From Amaurobius ferox (Eukaryota; Arthropoda; Arachnida; Araneae; Amaurobiidae), in contig OX578153.1 in the NCBI GenBank assembly GCA_951213105.1, forward strand, positions 51,307,020 to 51,371,019: a stretch of DNA of 64,000 bases, in the 5' to 3' direction. Each line of letters opens with the position of its first letter. The first letter of the stretch is position 1. Below, in pieces: positions 11,027-23,097 of the stretch. The notes beneath the pieces were generated by a model. That model had not been told where the DNA came from, did not search any database, and saw only the letters and a program-made list of their open reading frames with translations. The position numbers and the translations under genes are program-made.

Positions 11027-12293
11027 TTTTTTAATAGAATTGGTAATAAAGTTTGAACTAGTGGTTTGTGAGAATGATTTTATGTCATTTATAAATGTAC
11101 ATCATTTTCATAGTAAAATGTTTTGCACAATTGCAAACGGTTGAATAAATATTAAAATCATAGATGTTACTGGATTCTAAATACAATTTACGACTTTCAG
11201 TAACCCTAATTAAATTTCGACATCACTTTTTTAGATTCAAAAAATGTTTATAAATTTAATAAGAAATATTCTGTTCTCATGAAATTGAGATTTCATTTCT
11301 TTATTTTGTTACTATCGAACTTCTCATGCGGCTAAATTCTTCCGAAATTTTCTAAAGCATGCAAGATTGAATTTAGTCAAAAAATTGCAGTGTACGTGTA
11401 TGGACGTGAATATGTGTATGTTAGAGATAACAGCTAAAATTTCAGCAACTGATTTTTCCACGTTCAGCACCTGGCGTGTTTCCATATACGTGAAACTCCG
11501 TCTTTGCACCTCTGACAAATTTCTGATTCTGTATCTGCACCGTTTTTCAATCACACACATAAAAATGGTTTGGTGGGCATCACTCTAAAAAGAGTCGAAA
11601 CGTGTTCAAGAGATCCTAAAACATATTGGCCTCAAAATCGAAAATTCTCGTGAAAATAGTACTAGAAAGTAAAACGTGATTGATATAAAAATAAAACGTG
11701 ATTGAAGGAATTTCTATAACGATTCATTTAGGTAACTCATCATATCTACAAACTCGTGTTAGAAAGCATTTCAAAGAGTGGAATAATAATTTGGAATGTG
11801 AACTTCAGAATTATACTTTGCTGTGCTGCAACAAACATCGATAGAGCGGATTCGCTTTTGTTTGAGCTCCTCAGAAAATTTTATCCAAAAACTGCACTGG
11901 TAGATAGAAAGCAATTTGCAATTTTTTGTGCTTCTATGGTCTATATACTTCCGTGGTCTATATATCAAAGTCTATATACTGGCATTGAATTTATAAAAAA
12001 ATGAATTTCCCGAACACATGATAACGTCGGGATTTGTTATTATGAACCTGCTATTGAAATCTTATTTAGTTCGAGCTTGATCTTGAATAAACTCCATGCC
12101 AATTAACTAAGATACAAAGGTTTATAAAATAGCGGCTTTATAGAACATTTTCTGGCTCCTGGTGACGGTTTCAGTTAGTGTATATTAAAGATATCCTTGA
12201 TATATGAATATCAGATTTCCTGTTTTATTAGAATTCAAGCATTTATACATTTAATATGCCAAGATACGTTAAATTAAAAACAAGTAAAAAAAA
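11027..12293. other. low-repeat stretch, no gene established
   Basis: This is one of the few stretches here without A/B/C landmarks. Two short open frames (11367-11588, 11756-12004 plus) have no recognisable domain or splice context. Confidence 0.35.
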
Positions 12294-13140
12294 ATCTGAT
12301 GTGGGCAACACATGACTTTCCTTATATAATGCAATGAATTTACTACTTTTACAGTAAAAAAATAGGTTTTTCTCATAGTAGATACTTATATTCTTTCCAA
12401 GATATTGCATTTTCGACAATTAGTCTTCATTTTCATTGATTTAGCATCATTTTTATCCATTTAGCGAGAATTTCGTTAATTTGACAACATTTCAAAAAGT
12501 CGCCAAGTTGGCGACATTCTTCCAAATTCGTCGCCAAATTCTCGCCAAGCTTTACTGACGGAGAAATAAGTTATTCTTATAGCAGATAAATCACTATTGG
12601 CGTTCAAATACAAAAGTATTACTCGAAGTATCTTTTTTCATGAATGGAACGAGCTAGATCCACGAGAATAATGTCACCAAATTTATCGCATGGTATTACA
12701 TATGAAAAGTGAACATGTTTCTCAATAGGAATTTTTTTTTATGTGACTTTTTCAAAAATTTTTTGAAAAATGTACAATATCTCGAGAATGGTTCATGGTA
12801 GCGTTCTAAAATTTATGCCAATCGTTTTTTATTGAAAAATTACATAAGAAATGTCTATTTGCGTAACTTTATTAGCGGTTTTGATTTTTTGACGATTTTT
12901 TCAAAATTTCATTCGAAAATTTAGGGGGGTTCTGAACATTCGATTACGTTTAAAAACAGTAGGCTTCCAGTGTTTACGGATTGTGATTTTTGTACCAATT
13001 TTCGTTCGAATCCGTCCATTCGTTCGTCAGTTATCGTCTCTACAGACTCACTGACACGTGCTCTCCCGTCGAAAACTCGAATTCGAATTTTCGACCCCGT
13101 CACAATACTTTCCTTATACATTATGTATATAAGGAAAGTA
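12294..13140 (+). repeat. family A copy, forward, lacking the CA tract
   Basis: It has the ATGTG(GGCAA)CACAT hairpin, ACTTTCCTTATA motif, GTCGCCAAGTTGGCGAC palindrome (12499-12515), GAATTC-centred palindrome (13069-13094) and terminal hairpin. The microsatellite block is deleted: CACTGACACG joins directly to TGCTCTCCCG. Confidence 0.88.
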
Positions 13141-14235
13141 ACAATGTATAAGATCCACGGCGCCGTGTTTTTATCGTTGAATTGCACATTTGGCGATTTC
13201 TCGGATGACAACATGTAAGGCTATTTCAAAATACTCAATTAACTTATACTTCGCGCAACTCTAAATAGACAATCGTCAATATTAATAACATGCTCAATAA
13301 GCGATATAGTCCACATATTAAAATACTTTAATAATTAAATCATCAATTAAGCGTATATTTCATTAATTTAACGTAATTATTTTCAAATTTGACGATATTT
13401 TTGTCAATCTGGACCGAAATATCGCCAAGTTGGCAATATTTTACTAAATTATTCGCTAGGCTTGTAAAATGCATCACCAAGTGTTACCTACTGACAAACG
13501 GAGAGAAACGCATTTCTTATATACTAAAGGTATGCCCGTCATATGAGGAAAATCAGAATTTTCGAGACATTTCTTCCCATTTGGCGTCATTTTTATTAAT
13601 TTGGCGACATTTTTGTCAATTGTCAAATTAGCAATATTTAAAATAGTCGTCAAGTTGGCGACGTCTCTCCAAATTTCTCGCCAAGCGTTACGGACGGACG
13701 GGAAAATGTGTTATTCTTACAGCATACGCTTGTGTTCTTTCCAAGATATTGAACTTTCATCATCTAGTTGTCATTTTAATTGATTTAAAGTCATCATTAC
13801 TTCCCATTTGGCGTCATACGATAGGGCGATCAATTTGGCGGCATTCCGCCAAAATCTTGCCAAGCGTTATGAACGGAGAAATAAGTTATTCTTGTAGCAA
13901 ATAAATGACTATTGGCGTCCAAATACAAAAGCATTTGGACGAATGATCCACACACACAGACATCATCTCAAAAACGTCTGATTCGTGTTCAGGGATGCTT
14001 GAAACGTGATCTCTCGTCGAAAACTCAGATTCGAATTTTCGACCCCGTCACAATACTTTCCTTATACATATGTATATAAGGAATGTATATAAAGATATAT
14101 ATATATATATATAAGGAAAGTATGTATATGTATATAAGGAAAGTAATAATCAATATTATAAATGCGTTGCCACAGCATTTAGATATATGAATAATACGAA
14201 AAAATAAACTGATTTTATGATGATTGCAACACTAA
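13141..14235 (+). repeat. A' variant, 5'-truncated, forward
   Basis: It is rich in TTTGGCGACATTT words and ends with the A-type palindrome and a multiplied terminal hairpin (three TATAAGGAAxGTA arms at 14064-14143). The 5' end is absent. Fragments of the same variant occur near 918-1020 and 39860-40140. Confidence 0.7.
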
Positions 14236-14238
14236 AAA

Positions 14239-15086
14239 ATCTGATGTGGGCAACACATGACTTTCCTTATATAATGTAATGAATTTACTACTTTTACAGT
14301 AAAAAAATAGGTTTTTCTTATAGTCGATACTAATATTCTTTCCAAGATATTGAATTTTCGACAATTAGTCGTCATTTCCATTGATTTAGCATCATTTTTA
14401 TCCATTTGGCGAGATTTCCATTAATTTGGCAACATTTCAAAAAAGTCGCCAAGTTGGCGACATTCCGCCAAATACGTCGCCAAAATCTCGCCAAGCGTTA
14501 TGCACTAAGAAAAAAGTTATTCTTACAGCAGATAAATGACTATTGGCGTTCAAATACAAAAGTATTATTTAAAGTATATTTTTTCATGAATGGAACGAGC
14601 TAGATCCACGAGAATGATGTCACTCAATTTATCGCATGGTATTACATATGAAAAGTGAACATGTTTCTCAATAGGAATTTTTTTTTATGTGACTTTTTCA
14701 AAATTTTTTTGAAAAATGTACAATATCTCGAGAATGGTTCATGGTAGCGTTCTAAAATTTATGCCAATCGTTTTCTAATGAAAAATTACATAAGAAATGT
14801 CTATTTGCGTAACTTTATTAGCGGTTTTGATTTTTTGACGATTTTTTCAAAATTTCATTCGAAAATTTAGGGGGGTTCTGAACATTCGATTACGTTTAAA
14901 AACAATAGGCTTCCAGTGTTTACGGATTGTGATTTTTGTACCAAATTTCGTTCGAATCCGTCCATTCGTTCGTCAGTTATCGTCTCTACAGACTCACTGA
15001 CACGTGCTCTCCCGTCGAAATCTCGAATTCGAATTTTCGACCCCGTCACAATACTTTCCTTATACATTATGTATATAAGGAAAGTA
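14239..15086 (+). repeat. family A copy, forward, second array unit
   Basis: It is near-identical to 12294-13140 beyond the first 350 bp, including the same microsatellite deletion. Confidence 0.88.
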
Positions 15087-16184
15087 ACAATGTATAAGAT
15101 CCACGGCGCCGTGTTTTTATCGTTGAATTGCACATTTGGCGATTTCTCGGATGACAACATGTAAGGCTATTTCAAAATACTCAATTAACTTATACTTCGC
15201 GCAACTCTAAATAGACAATCGTCAATATTAATAACATGCTCAATAAGCGATATAGTCCACATATTAAAATACTTTAATAATTAAATCATCAATTAAGCGT
15301 ATATTTCATTAATTTAACGTAATTATTTTCAATTTTGACGATATTTTTGTCAATCTGGACCGAAATATCGCCAAGTTGGCAATATTTTACTAAATTATTC
15401 ACTAGGCTTGTAAAATGCATCACCAAGTGTTACCTACTGACAAACGGAGAGAAACGCATTTCTTATATACTAAAGGTATGCCCGTCATATGAGGAAAATC
15501 AGAATTTTCGAGACATTTCTTCCCATTTGGCGTCATTTTTATTAATTTGGCGACATTTTTGTCAATTGTCAAATTAGCAATATTTAAAATAGTCGGCAAG
15601 TTGGCGACGTCTCTCCAAATTTCTCGCCAAGCGTTACGGACGGACGGGAAAATGTGTTATTCTTACAGCATACGCTTGTGTTCTTTCCAAGATATTGAAC
15701 TTTCATCATCTAGTTGTCATTTTCATTGATTTAAAGTCATCATTACTTCCCATTTGGCGTCATACGATAGGGCGATCAATTTGGCGGCATTCCGCCAATA
15801 TCTTGCCAAGCGTTATGAACGGAGAAATAAGTTATTCTTGTAGCAAATAAATGACTATTGGCGTCCAAATACAAAAGCATTTGGACGAATGATCCACACA
15901 CACAGACATCATCTCAAAAACGTCTGATTCGTGTTCAGGGATGCTTGAAACGTAATCTCTCGTCGAAAACTCAGATTCGAATTTTCGACCCCGTCACAAT
16001 ACTTTCCTTATACATATGTATATAAGGAATGTATATAAAGATATATATATATATATATAAGGAAAGTATGTATATGTATATAAGGAAAGTAATAATCAAT
16101 ATTATAAATGCGTTGCCACAGCATTTAGATATATGAATAATACGAAAAAATAAACTGATTTTATGATGATTGCAACACTAAAAA

Positions 16185-16962
16185 ATCTGATGTGGGCAAC
16201 ACATGACTTTCCTTATATAATGTAATGAATTTACTACTTTTACAGTAAAAAAATAGGTTTTTCTTATAGTAGATACTAATATTCTTTCCAAGATATTGAA
16301 TTTTCGACAATTAGTCGTCATTTCCATTGATTTAGCATCATTTTTATCCATTTGGCGAGATATTCATTAATTTGGCAACATTTCAAAAAAGTCGCCAAGT
16401 TGGCGACATTCCGCCAAATACGTCGCCAAAATCTCGCCAAGCGTTACACATGCACTAAGAAAAAAGTTATTCTTACAGCAGATAAATGACTATTGGCGTT
16501 CAAATACAAAAGTATTATTCAAAGTATATTTTTTCATGAATGGAACGAGCTAGATCCACGAGAATGATGTCACTCAATTTATCGCATGGTATTACATATG
16601 AAAAGTGAACATGTTTCTCAATAGGAATTTTTTTTTATGTGACTTTTTCAAAATTTTTTTGAAAAATGTACAATATCTCGAGAATGGTTCATGGTAGCGT
16701 TCTAAAATTTATGCCAATCGTTTTCTAATGAAAAATTACATAAGAAATGTCTATTTGCGTAACTTTATTAGCGGTTTTGATTTTTTGACGATTTTTTCAA
16801 AATTTCATTCGAAAATTTAGGGGGGTTCTGAACATTCGATTACATATAAAAACAATAGGCTTCTAATGTTTACGGATTGTGATTTTTGTACCAAATTTGG
16901 TTCGAATCGGTCCATTCGTTCGTCAGTTATCGTCTCCACAGACTCACTGACACACACACATA

Positions 16963-17023
<61 letters not shown>

Positions 17024-17160
17024 ACACACAGACATCACTTCAAAAAGGTTTGATTCGTGATCAGGGATGCTTGAAACGTGCTCTCCCGTCGAAAACTCGA
17101 ATTCGAATTTTCGACCCCGTCACAATACTTTCCTTATACATTATGTATATAAGGAAAGTA
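16185..17160 (+). repeat. family A copy, forward, third array unit, with a long CA tract
   Basis: It is like the second unit in its 5' two-thirds. From about 16840 it switches to a version with (CA)n at about 16950-17030, so it looks recombinant. Confidence 0.88.
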
Positions 17161-17227
17161 AAAACAAGTTTCAGGAGTCAGACTTTTATTGAAAAATACA
17201 ACAAAAACAATTGTTCTCACACTTTTT

Positions 17228-17363
17228 AGTTTCCTTATATACATAATGTATAAGGAAAGTATTGTGACGGGGTCGAAAATTCGAAATCGAGTTTTCGACG
17301 GGAGAGCACGTTTCAAGCATCCCTGATCACGAATCAAACATTTTTGAAGTGATGTCTGTGTGT

Positions 17364-17404
<41 letters not shown>

Positions 17405-18198
17405 TATGTGTGTGTGTGTGTGTGTGTGTGTCAGTGAGTCTGTGGAGACGATAACTGACGAACGAATGGACCGATTCGAACCAAATTTGGTACAAAAATC
17501 ACAATCTGTAAACACTGGAAGCCTATTGTTTTTATACGTAATCGAATGTTCAGAACTCCCCTAAATTTTCGAATAAAATTTTTAAAAAATCGTCAAAAAA
17601 TCTAAATCACTAATAAATTTACGCAAATAGACATTTCTTATGTAATTTTTCACTAGAAAACGATTTACATAAATTTTAGAATGCTAACATGAACCGTTTT
17701 CGAGATATTGCACATTTTTCAAAAAAATTATTAAAAAGTCATATAAAATGAAAAAAAAAATTTCCTATTGAGAAACATGTTCACTTTTCATATGTAATAC
17801 CATACGATAAATTGGATGACATCATTCTCGTGGATCTAGCTTGTTCCATTCATGAAAAAAGATACGTTGAGTAATACTTTTGCATTTGAACGCCAATAGT
17901 CATTTGTCTGCTGTAAGAACAACTTATTTCTTCATCCATAACGCTTGGCGAGATTTTGGCAACGGATTTGGCGGAATGTCGCCAACTTGGCGAGTTTTTG
18001 AAATGTTGCCAAATTAACGAAAATCTCGCCAAATGGATAAAAATGACGCTAAATCAATGAAAATGACGACTAATTGTCGAAAACTCAATATCTTGGAAAG
18101 AATATTAGTATCTACTATAAGAAAACCTATTTTTTTACTTTAAAAGTAGTAAATTCATTACATTATATAAGGAAAGTCATGTGTTGCCCACATCAGAT
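17228..18198 (-). repeat. family A full-length copy, reverse
   Basis: It has both terminal structures and a (GT)n tract at 17355-17432. With the array copy ending at 17160 it makes an inverted pair separated by 67 bases. Confidence 0.88.
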
Positions 18199-19148
18199 TT
18201 TATACATAATGGATAAGGAAAGTATTGTGACGGGAAAGAAAATTCGAATTCGAGTTTTCGACGGAAGAGCAAGTTTCAAGCATCCCTGATCACGAATCAA
18301 ACATTTTTGAAGTGATGTCTGTCTGTGTGTGTGTGTGTGAAAGGATGTGTGTGTGTGAAAGGATGTGTGTGTGTGTGTGTAAGTGTGTGTGTCAGTGAGA
18401 CTGTGGAGGCGATAACTGACGAACGAATTGACCGATTTAAACCAAATTTGGTTCAAAAATCACAATCCGTAAACACTGGAAGCCTACATTCGATTACGTT
18501 TTTATACGTAATCGAATGTTCGGAATCCCCTTAAATTTTAGAATGAAATTTTGAAAAAATCGTCAAAAATTCAAAACTACTAATAAAGTTACGCATATAG
18601 ACATTTCTTATGTAATGTTTCATTAGAAAACGATTGACGTAAATTTCAGAACGCTAATATGAACCGTTCTCGAGATATTGCACATTTTTCATAAAAATTA
18701 TCAAAAAGTCATATAAAATAAAAAAAAATTCCTATTGAGAAACATGTTCACTTTTCATATGTAATACCATGCGATAAATTGGATGACATCATTCTCGTGG
18801 ATCTAGCTCGTTCCATTCATGAAAAATATACTTTGAGTAATACTTTTGTATTCGAACGCTAATAGTCATTTATCTGCTGAAGGAATAACTTATTTTTTCA
18901 TCCATAACGCTTGTCGAGATCTTGGCGACGAATTTGGCGGAATGTCGCCAACTTGGCGACTTTTTGAAATGTTGCCAAATTAACGAAAATCGTGCCAAAT
19001 GGATAAAAATGACGCTAAATCAATGAAAATGACGACTAATTGTTGAAAATTCAATATCTTGGAAAGAATATTAGTATCTACTATATGAAAAACCTATTTA
19101 CTTTACTGTAAAAGTTGTAAATTACATTATATTATGCCCACATCAGAT
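18199..19148 (-). repeat. family A copy, reverse, abutting the previous copy head to tail
   Basis: It starts at ATACATAATGGATAAGGAAAG, so the first arm of the terminal hairpin is missing, directly after the CATCAGATTTT end of the previous copy. It carries (GT)n at 18325-18392. Confidence 0.85.
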
Positions 19149-19775
19149 TTTTTTCAAAGGTGGCGTAGAGAAAATATGAAAAAACTTAAATATCTCGAGA
19201 ACGGCTAGTCCTAGTGTAATAGGGTTGGTCTTATTATTTTCTTCGTTAAAAATTACATATAAAATAAGCATTTAATGGATGTATTTGAGTATACGTAGTT
19301 TTTAATTTTAGGTTTTGGCGATTTTTGCTGGCTATTTTGCATAAAAAGGCAGGTTACTTTTTTCCGAATCGTACCAAAATCTAATCAGCACCAGAGTGCT
19401 CCACGAGTAACTTATCTACCGAATTTTGAAAAATTCGGTCTATTAGTTTTTCAGCTAGAGTGGATACAAGCTTTTGCGGGCCAGTTCGCAAAAAAAGGCG
19501 GGTTCTTTTATCCTGAATCGTACCCAAAACTAATCAGCACCAGATTCGCCCCCAAGTGACTTACTTCCAAATTTTATGAAATTCGGTCCAATAGTTTTTT
19601 AGTTAGAGTGGATACAAAATCTGCACAGACAGACAGACACACACACAGGCGTCACACTAAAAATAGTTTTTTCCTATTCTAAAGGTCTCGAAACGTGTAG
19701 ATCCGTATGATCCGTATGATCCCGTGTGATTCCAATACTTTCCCTATATATTACCATATATTGCAGGGAAAGTAA
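19149..19775 (+). repeat. family B copy, forward, 5'-truncated
   Basis: It has the CTCGAGAACGGCTAGTCCTA block, two GCACCAG/AGAGTGGATACAA modules, a CAGACAGACAGACACACACA microsatellite and the terminal hairpin around CCCTATATATTACC. The first about 200 bp are missing at the join with family A. Confidence 0.82.
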
Positions 19776-20150
19776 TATATCAGCCCTGAATGCATCACAG
19801 TGTAGAGATGTTTATAATAAAATTGCATTTCAGTTGGAAATGTTTCCATAATCAATGCTTATGCATGATTGATCTTTCTTGCTTATTAAGAAATTACTCA
19901 CCAATTAAATTGATTGTGGTGCACTTTTAAATGTCATCCATATTCATGCTAGCAAGCCTAGCTGAAGGTGCCATATGTTATTTCACATTCCAGCTAAGTT
20001 TAATCGCAATTTTTTGAAAAACTTTTCTGTTTTTAAATTTTATACATTATTTAATTTATGCTGTAATACTAATGATTTGTTTGCTCTGCCTGAATTTTTT
20101 TTTTTTTAAATATATGTTTGAAGATTTTGCTTTGATTTCCTGTACTGTGA
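19776..20150 (-). repeat. family C 5'-end fragment, reverse, plus flank
   Basis: 19790-19892 matches the C end: GAGATGTTTA, CAGTTGGAAATGTTTCCATA, CAATGCTTATGCATGATTGA. The remainder is AT-rich flank. Confidence 0.65.
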
Positions 20151-20151
20151 T

Positions 20152-21340
20152 TTTTACTTTCCCTGCAATACATGGTAATGTATAGGGGAAGTACTGGAAT
20201 CATGCCGAAAATCGCAACTCGAGTTTTCGACGGATCTAAACGTTTCGAGACATCTAGAATGCGAAATAACTATTTTTAGCGTGACGTCTGTGTGTGTGTG
20301 TCTGTCTGTGTGTCTGTCTGTCTATGCAGATTTTGTATCCACTCTAACTAAAAAACTAATGGACCGAATTTCACAAAATTTAGTAAGTCACTTGTGGGCG
20401 AATCTGGTGCTGATTTGTTTTGGTTACGATTCGGAATAAAAGAACCCGTCTTTTTTTGCGAAATGGTTTGCGCTTGTATCCACTCTAACTGAAAAACTAC
20501 TGGACCGAATATCACAAAATTCGGTAGATGAGTCACTTGTGAGTCACCCTGGTTCTGATTAGATTTTGGTAGGATTCGAAAAAAAATAATCTGCCTTTTT
20601 TTTCAAAATGGCCATCAAAAATCGCAAAAATCTAAAATTAAAAGCTGCGTATGCTCAACTATTAAATGCTTGTTTATTACTTATTTTTTACTTATTTTTT
20701 TAGCGAAGAAAAGAGTAAGACCAACCCCATTACACTAGGACTAGCCGTTCTCGAGATTGCAACTCGAGTTTTGAACAGATCTGCACGTTTTCGGACCTCT
20801 AGAACACGAAAGAATTGTTTTTAGATTGACGTCTATGTGCGTGTGTGTGTGTCTGTCTGTTCAATGTATGTATCCACTCTAACTGAAACAGTAATAGACA
20901 AAATTTCACAAAATTTGGTAGATAAGGCACTTGTGAGTTACCCTGGTGTTGATTAGATTTCGGTACGATTCGACAAAAAAAGAACCTGTCTTTCCTGCGA
21001 AATGGCCAGCAAAAAATGTTAACATCTAAAATAAAAAACTACGTATGCTCAAATATATCAATTAAATGCCTGTTTTATACGCAATTTTTGGAGATGAAAC
21101 GCACAAGACCAACCCCATTACTCTAAGACTAACCGTTCTTGAGATATTTTATTCCTTTCGCATTTTCGCAAAAACACTTTTGAAAATAATCTGTTGCTAA
21201 TATCTGTTGCGATAATTGAATTAAAACTGTAAAAATTCAGTTTAATTTTAAATAATTACGCGTGTTATTTTGAGGTGTTAAACTTTTGAACAGTAAAGAG
21301 AGCTTGAATATGAGTCTTCGGGGAAAGTCATCAGATTTTT
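20152..21340 (-). repeat. two family B copies fused head to tail, reverse
   Basis: The first copy starts with its terminal hairpin at 20155 and breaks off at GTTCTCGAGAT (about 20756). The second resumes at TGCAACTCGAG, the beginning of another B. The join sits at a shared CTCGAG. The second ends in GGGGAAAGTCATCAGAT with an internal deletion of the end hairpin. Confidence 0.78.
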
Positions 21341-22112
21341 CAAATGTAACAAATAAAATTTCTGGATTTAAACTTACTACCAGTTTTATCTACCATTTTT
21401 AAAAAATAATTACAAAAATATCATATATATAGAAGACATGTATATATACATATGTATACACAAATTAGTAGAACATATCTGATCCTTTACCGTAAAGTTA
21501 CAATTTCTGATCCACTAGGATGCGTCCAATCGGAGGTGGAGACCAATCTAGCGGGGAGCCGCTCTAATTTAGCTTCTATCCCCCTAGAGTCGAGCGTCCT
21601 CTTCGGCTGGAGACCGTCAGATGATGATATTGAAGTTATGCAACTACATTGCATACTCACTAGAGTCGAGCGTCCTGTTCGGCTGGAGACCAACCTAGCT
21701 GATGTTGGAGTTCAAAGAACACCGGATTCACTTTGTCAGAGTCCAATCGGATGGGAGACCAATCTAGATGTTGTTTGTGCAATGGACGTTGCAGGCTTTT
21801 CGGTGCGGGAATGGATTTCTAAAGAATTTGGGTAGAATATTTTTGTTTAAAGCAATTGGCTCCATTAGTTTCTTTGTCCTACCTATTGTAATGTGTCGAA
21901 AAATTTATAAATGAAGACAAAAATTGGAATTCATTTTTACAATGAATTTAGAAGTTTTTTCTTTAATTTCTGTAAATTATACAATAGCCTGCCTGATGAT
22001 TTCGATATTTTTTTTTCATTAACAAGTTTTAAAAATGATTTATTGTAATTCTTTTGTGTTTTATTATTTTTTTTTTATAGACTTACAAATATTTATTTGC
22101 TGTCGGTGTTTT
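21341..22112. other. non-A/B/C stretch with a cluster of related 30-mers
   Basis: A motif ending in TGGAGACCAAxCTAGC recurs four times at about 21527, 21592, 21666 and 21745, mixed with CTAGAGTCGAGCGTCCT twice. A 127-aa open frame across it has no recognisable domain and probably only reflects the repeats. Confidence 0.5.
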
Positions 22113-23062
22113 TACTTTCCTTATATACATAATGTATAAGGAAAGTATTGTGACGGGGTCGAAAATTCGAATTCGAGTTTTCGACTGGAGAGCACGTTTC
22201 AAGCATCCCTGATCACGAATCAAACATTTTTGAGGTGATGTCTGTGTGTGTGTGTGTGTGTGTGCGTGTGCGTGTGCGTGTTTGTGTGTCAGTGAGTCTG
22301 TGGAGACGATATCTAACGAACGAATGGAGCGAATCGAATGAAATTTGATACAAAAATCACAATTCGTGAATATTGGAAGCCTATTGCTTTAAATGCAATC
22401 GAATATTCAGAACCCCCCTCCCCTTAAATTTTCGAGTGAAATTTTGAAAAAATCATCAAAAAATAAAAACCTTTAATAAAGTTACGCAAATAGACATTTA
22501 TTATGTAATTTTTCCTTAGAAAACGATTAATAAAACCTTTAGAACGCTAGCATGAACCGTTCTCGGGATATTGCACATTATTCAAATAAATTTATCAAAA
22601 AATCCCATAAATTAAAAAGAAATATTAACTGTTGAGAAACATGTTCACTTTTCATATGTAATATCATGTGATAAATTTGGTGACATCATTCTCGAGGATC
22701 TAGCTCGTTCCATTCATGAGAAAAGATACTTTGAGTAATACTTTTGTATTTGAACGCCAATAGTCATTTATCTGCTGTAAGAATAACTTATTTCTCCGTT
22801 CATAACGCTTGGTGAGATTTTGGCTACGAATTTGGCGGAATGTCGCCAACTTAGCGACATTTTTAATGTTGCCAAATTAACAAAATTCTCCCCAAATGGA
22901 CAAAAATGACGTTAAATCAATGAAAATGAGGGCTAATTGACGAAAATTCAACGTCTTGGAAAGAATATAAATATATACTAAAAAAATAACCTATTTTTTT
23001 ACTGTAAAAGCAGTAAATTCATTACATTAGATAAGGAAAGTCATGTGCTGCCCACATCAGAT
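22113..23062 (-). repeat. family A full-length copy, reverse
   Basis: Both terminal structures are present. It has (GT)n with GTGCGTGTGC interruptions at 22241-22288 and a B-like CTGCCCACATCAG end. Confidence 0.86.
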
Positions 23063-23097
23063 TTTTTCTCATACAATAAAAGTGGTTAGATAGAAAT

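Larger units (their letters stand above)
12294..17160 (+). repeat. tandem array A-A'-A-A'-A with 1946-bp period
   Basis: Three A copies (12294-13140, 14239-15086, 16185-17160) alternate with two copies of a diverged 5'-truncated variant A' (13141-14235, 15087-16184). Offsets of 1945-1946 bp hold for many landmarks. Sequence from about 12690 to 14235 is almost identical to about 14636 to 16181, with only scattered substitutions. The first 350 bp of the first A copy are more diverged. The third A copy differs from about 16840 on, where it has a long (CA)n tract. Confidence 0.92.

Noticed and set aside
11756..12004. An 82-aa open frame in a low-repeat stretch
   Set aside because: No domain is recognised and no splice partners were found; chance length in AT-rich DNA.
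12499..12515. A bacterial-type rho-independent terminator at the GTCGCCAAGTTGGCGAC palindrome
   Set aside because: The sequence is eukaryotic repeat DNA and the stem is not followed by a T-run; it recurs with family A.
12921..15164. Repeated 97-aa and 82-aa open frames duplicated 1946 bp apart
   Set aside because: They overlap on both strands across the A terminal region; their recurrence follows the repeat array, with no protein-like signal.
16817..17060. Small open frames rich in Cys-Val or His-Thr over CA/GT tracts (also near 17.4, 18.3, 41.0, 46.2 and 62.3 kb)
   Set aside because: They are translations of the dinucleotide microsatellite inside family A copies and recur only with the repeat.
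12294..17160. A CRISPR-like array
   Set aside because: The repeat units are about 1-2 kb, eukaryotic and without short regular spacers.
21452..21835. A 127-aa open frame
   Set aside because: It spans the 30-mer repeat cluster; internal repetition explains the openness and no domain is visible.
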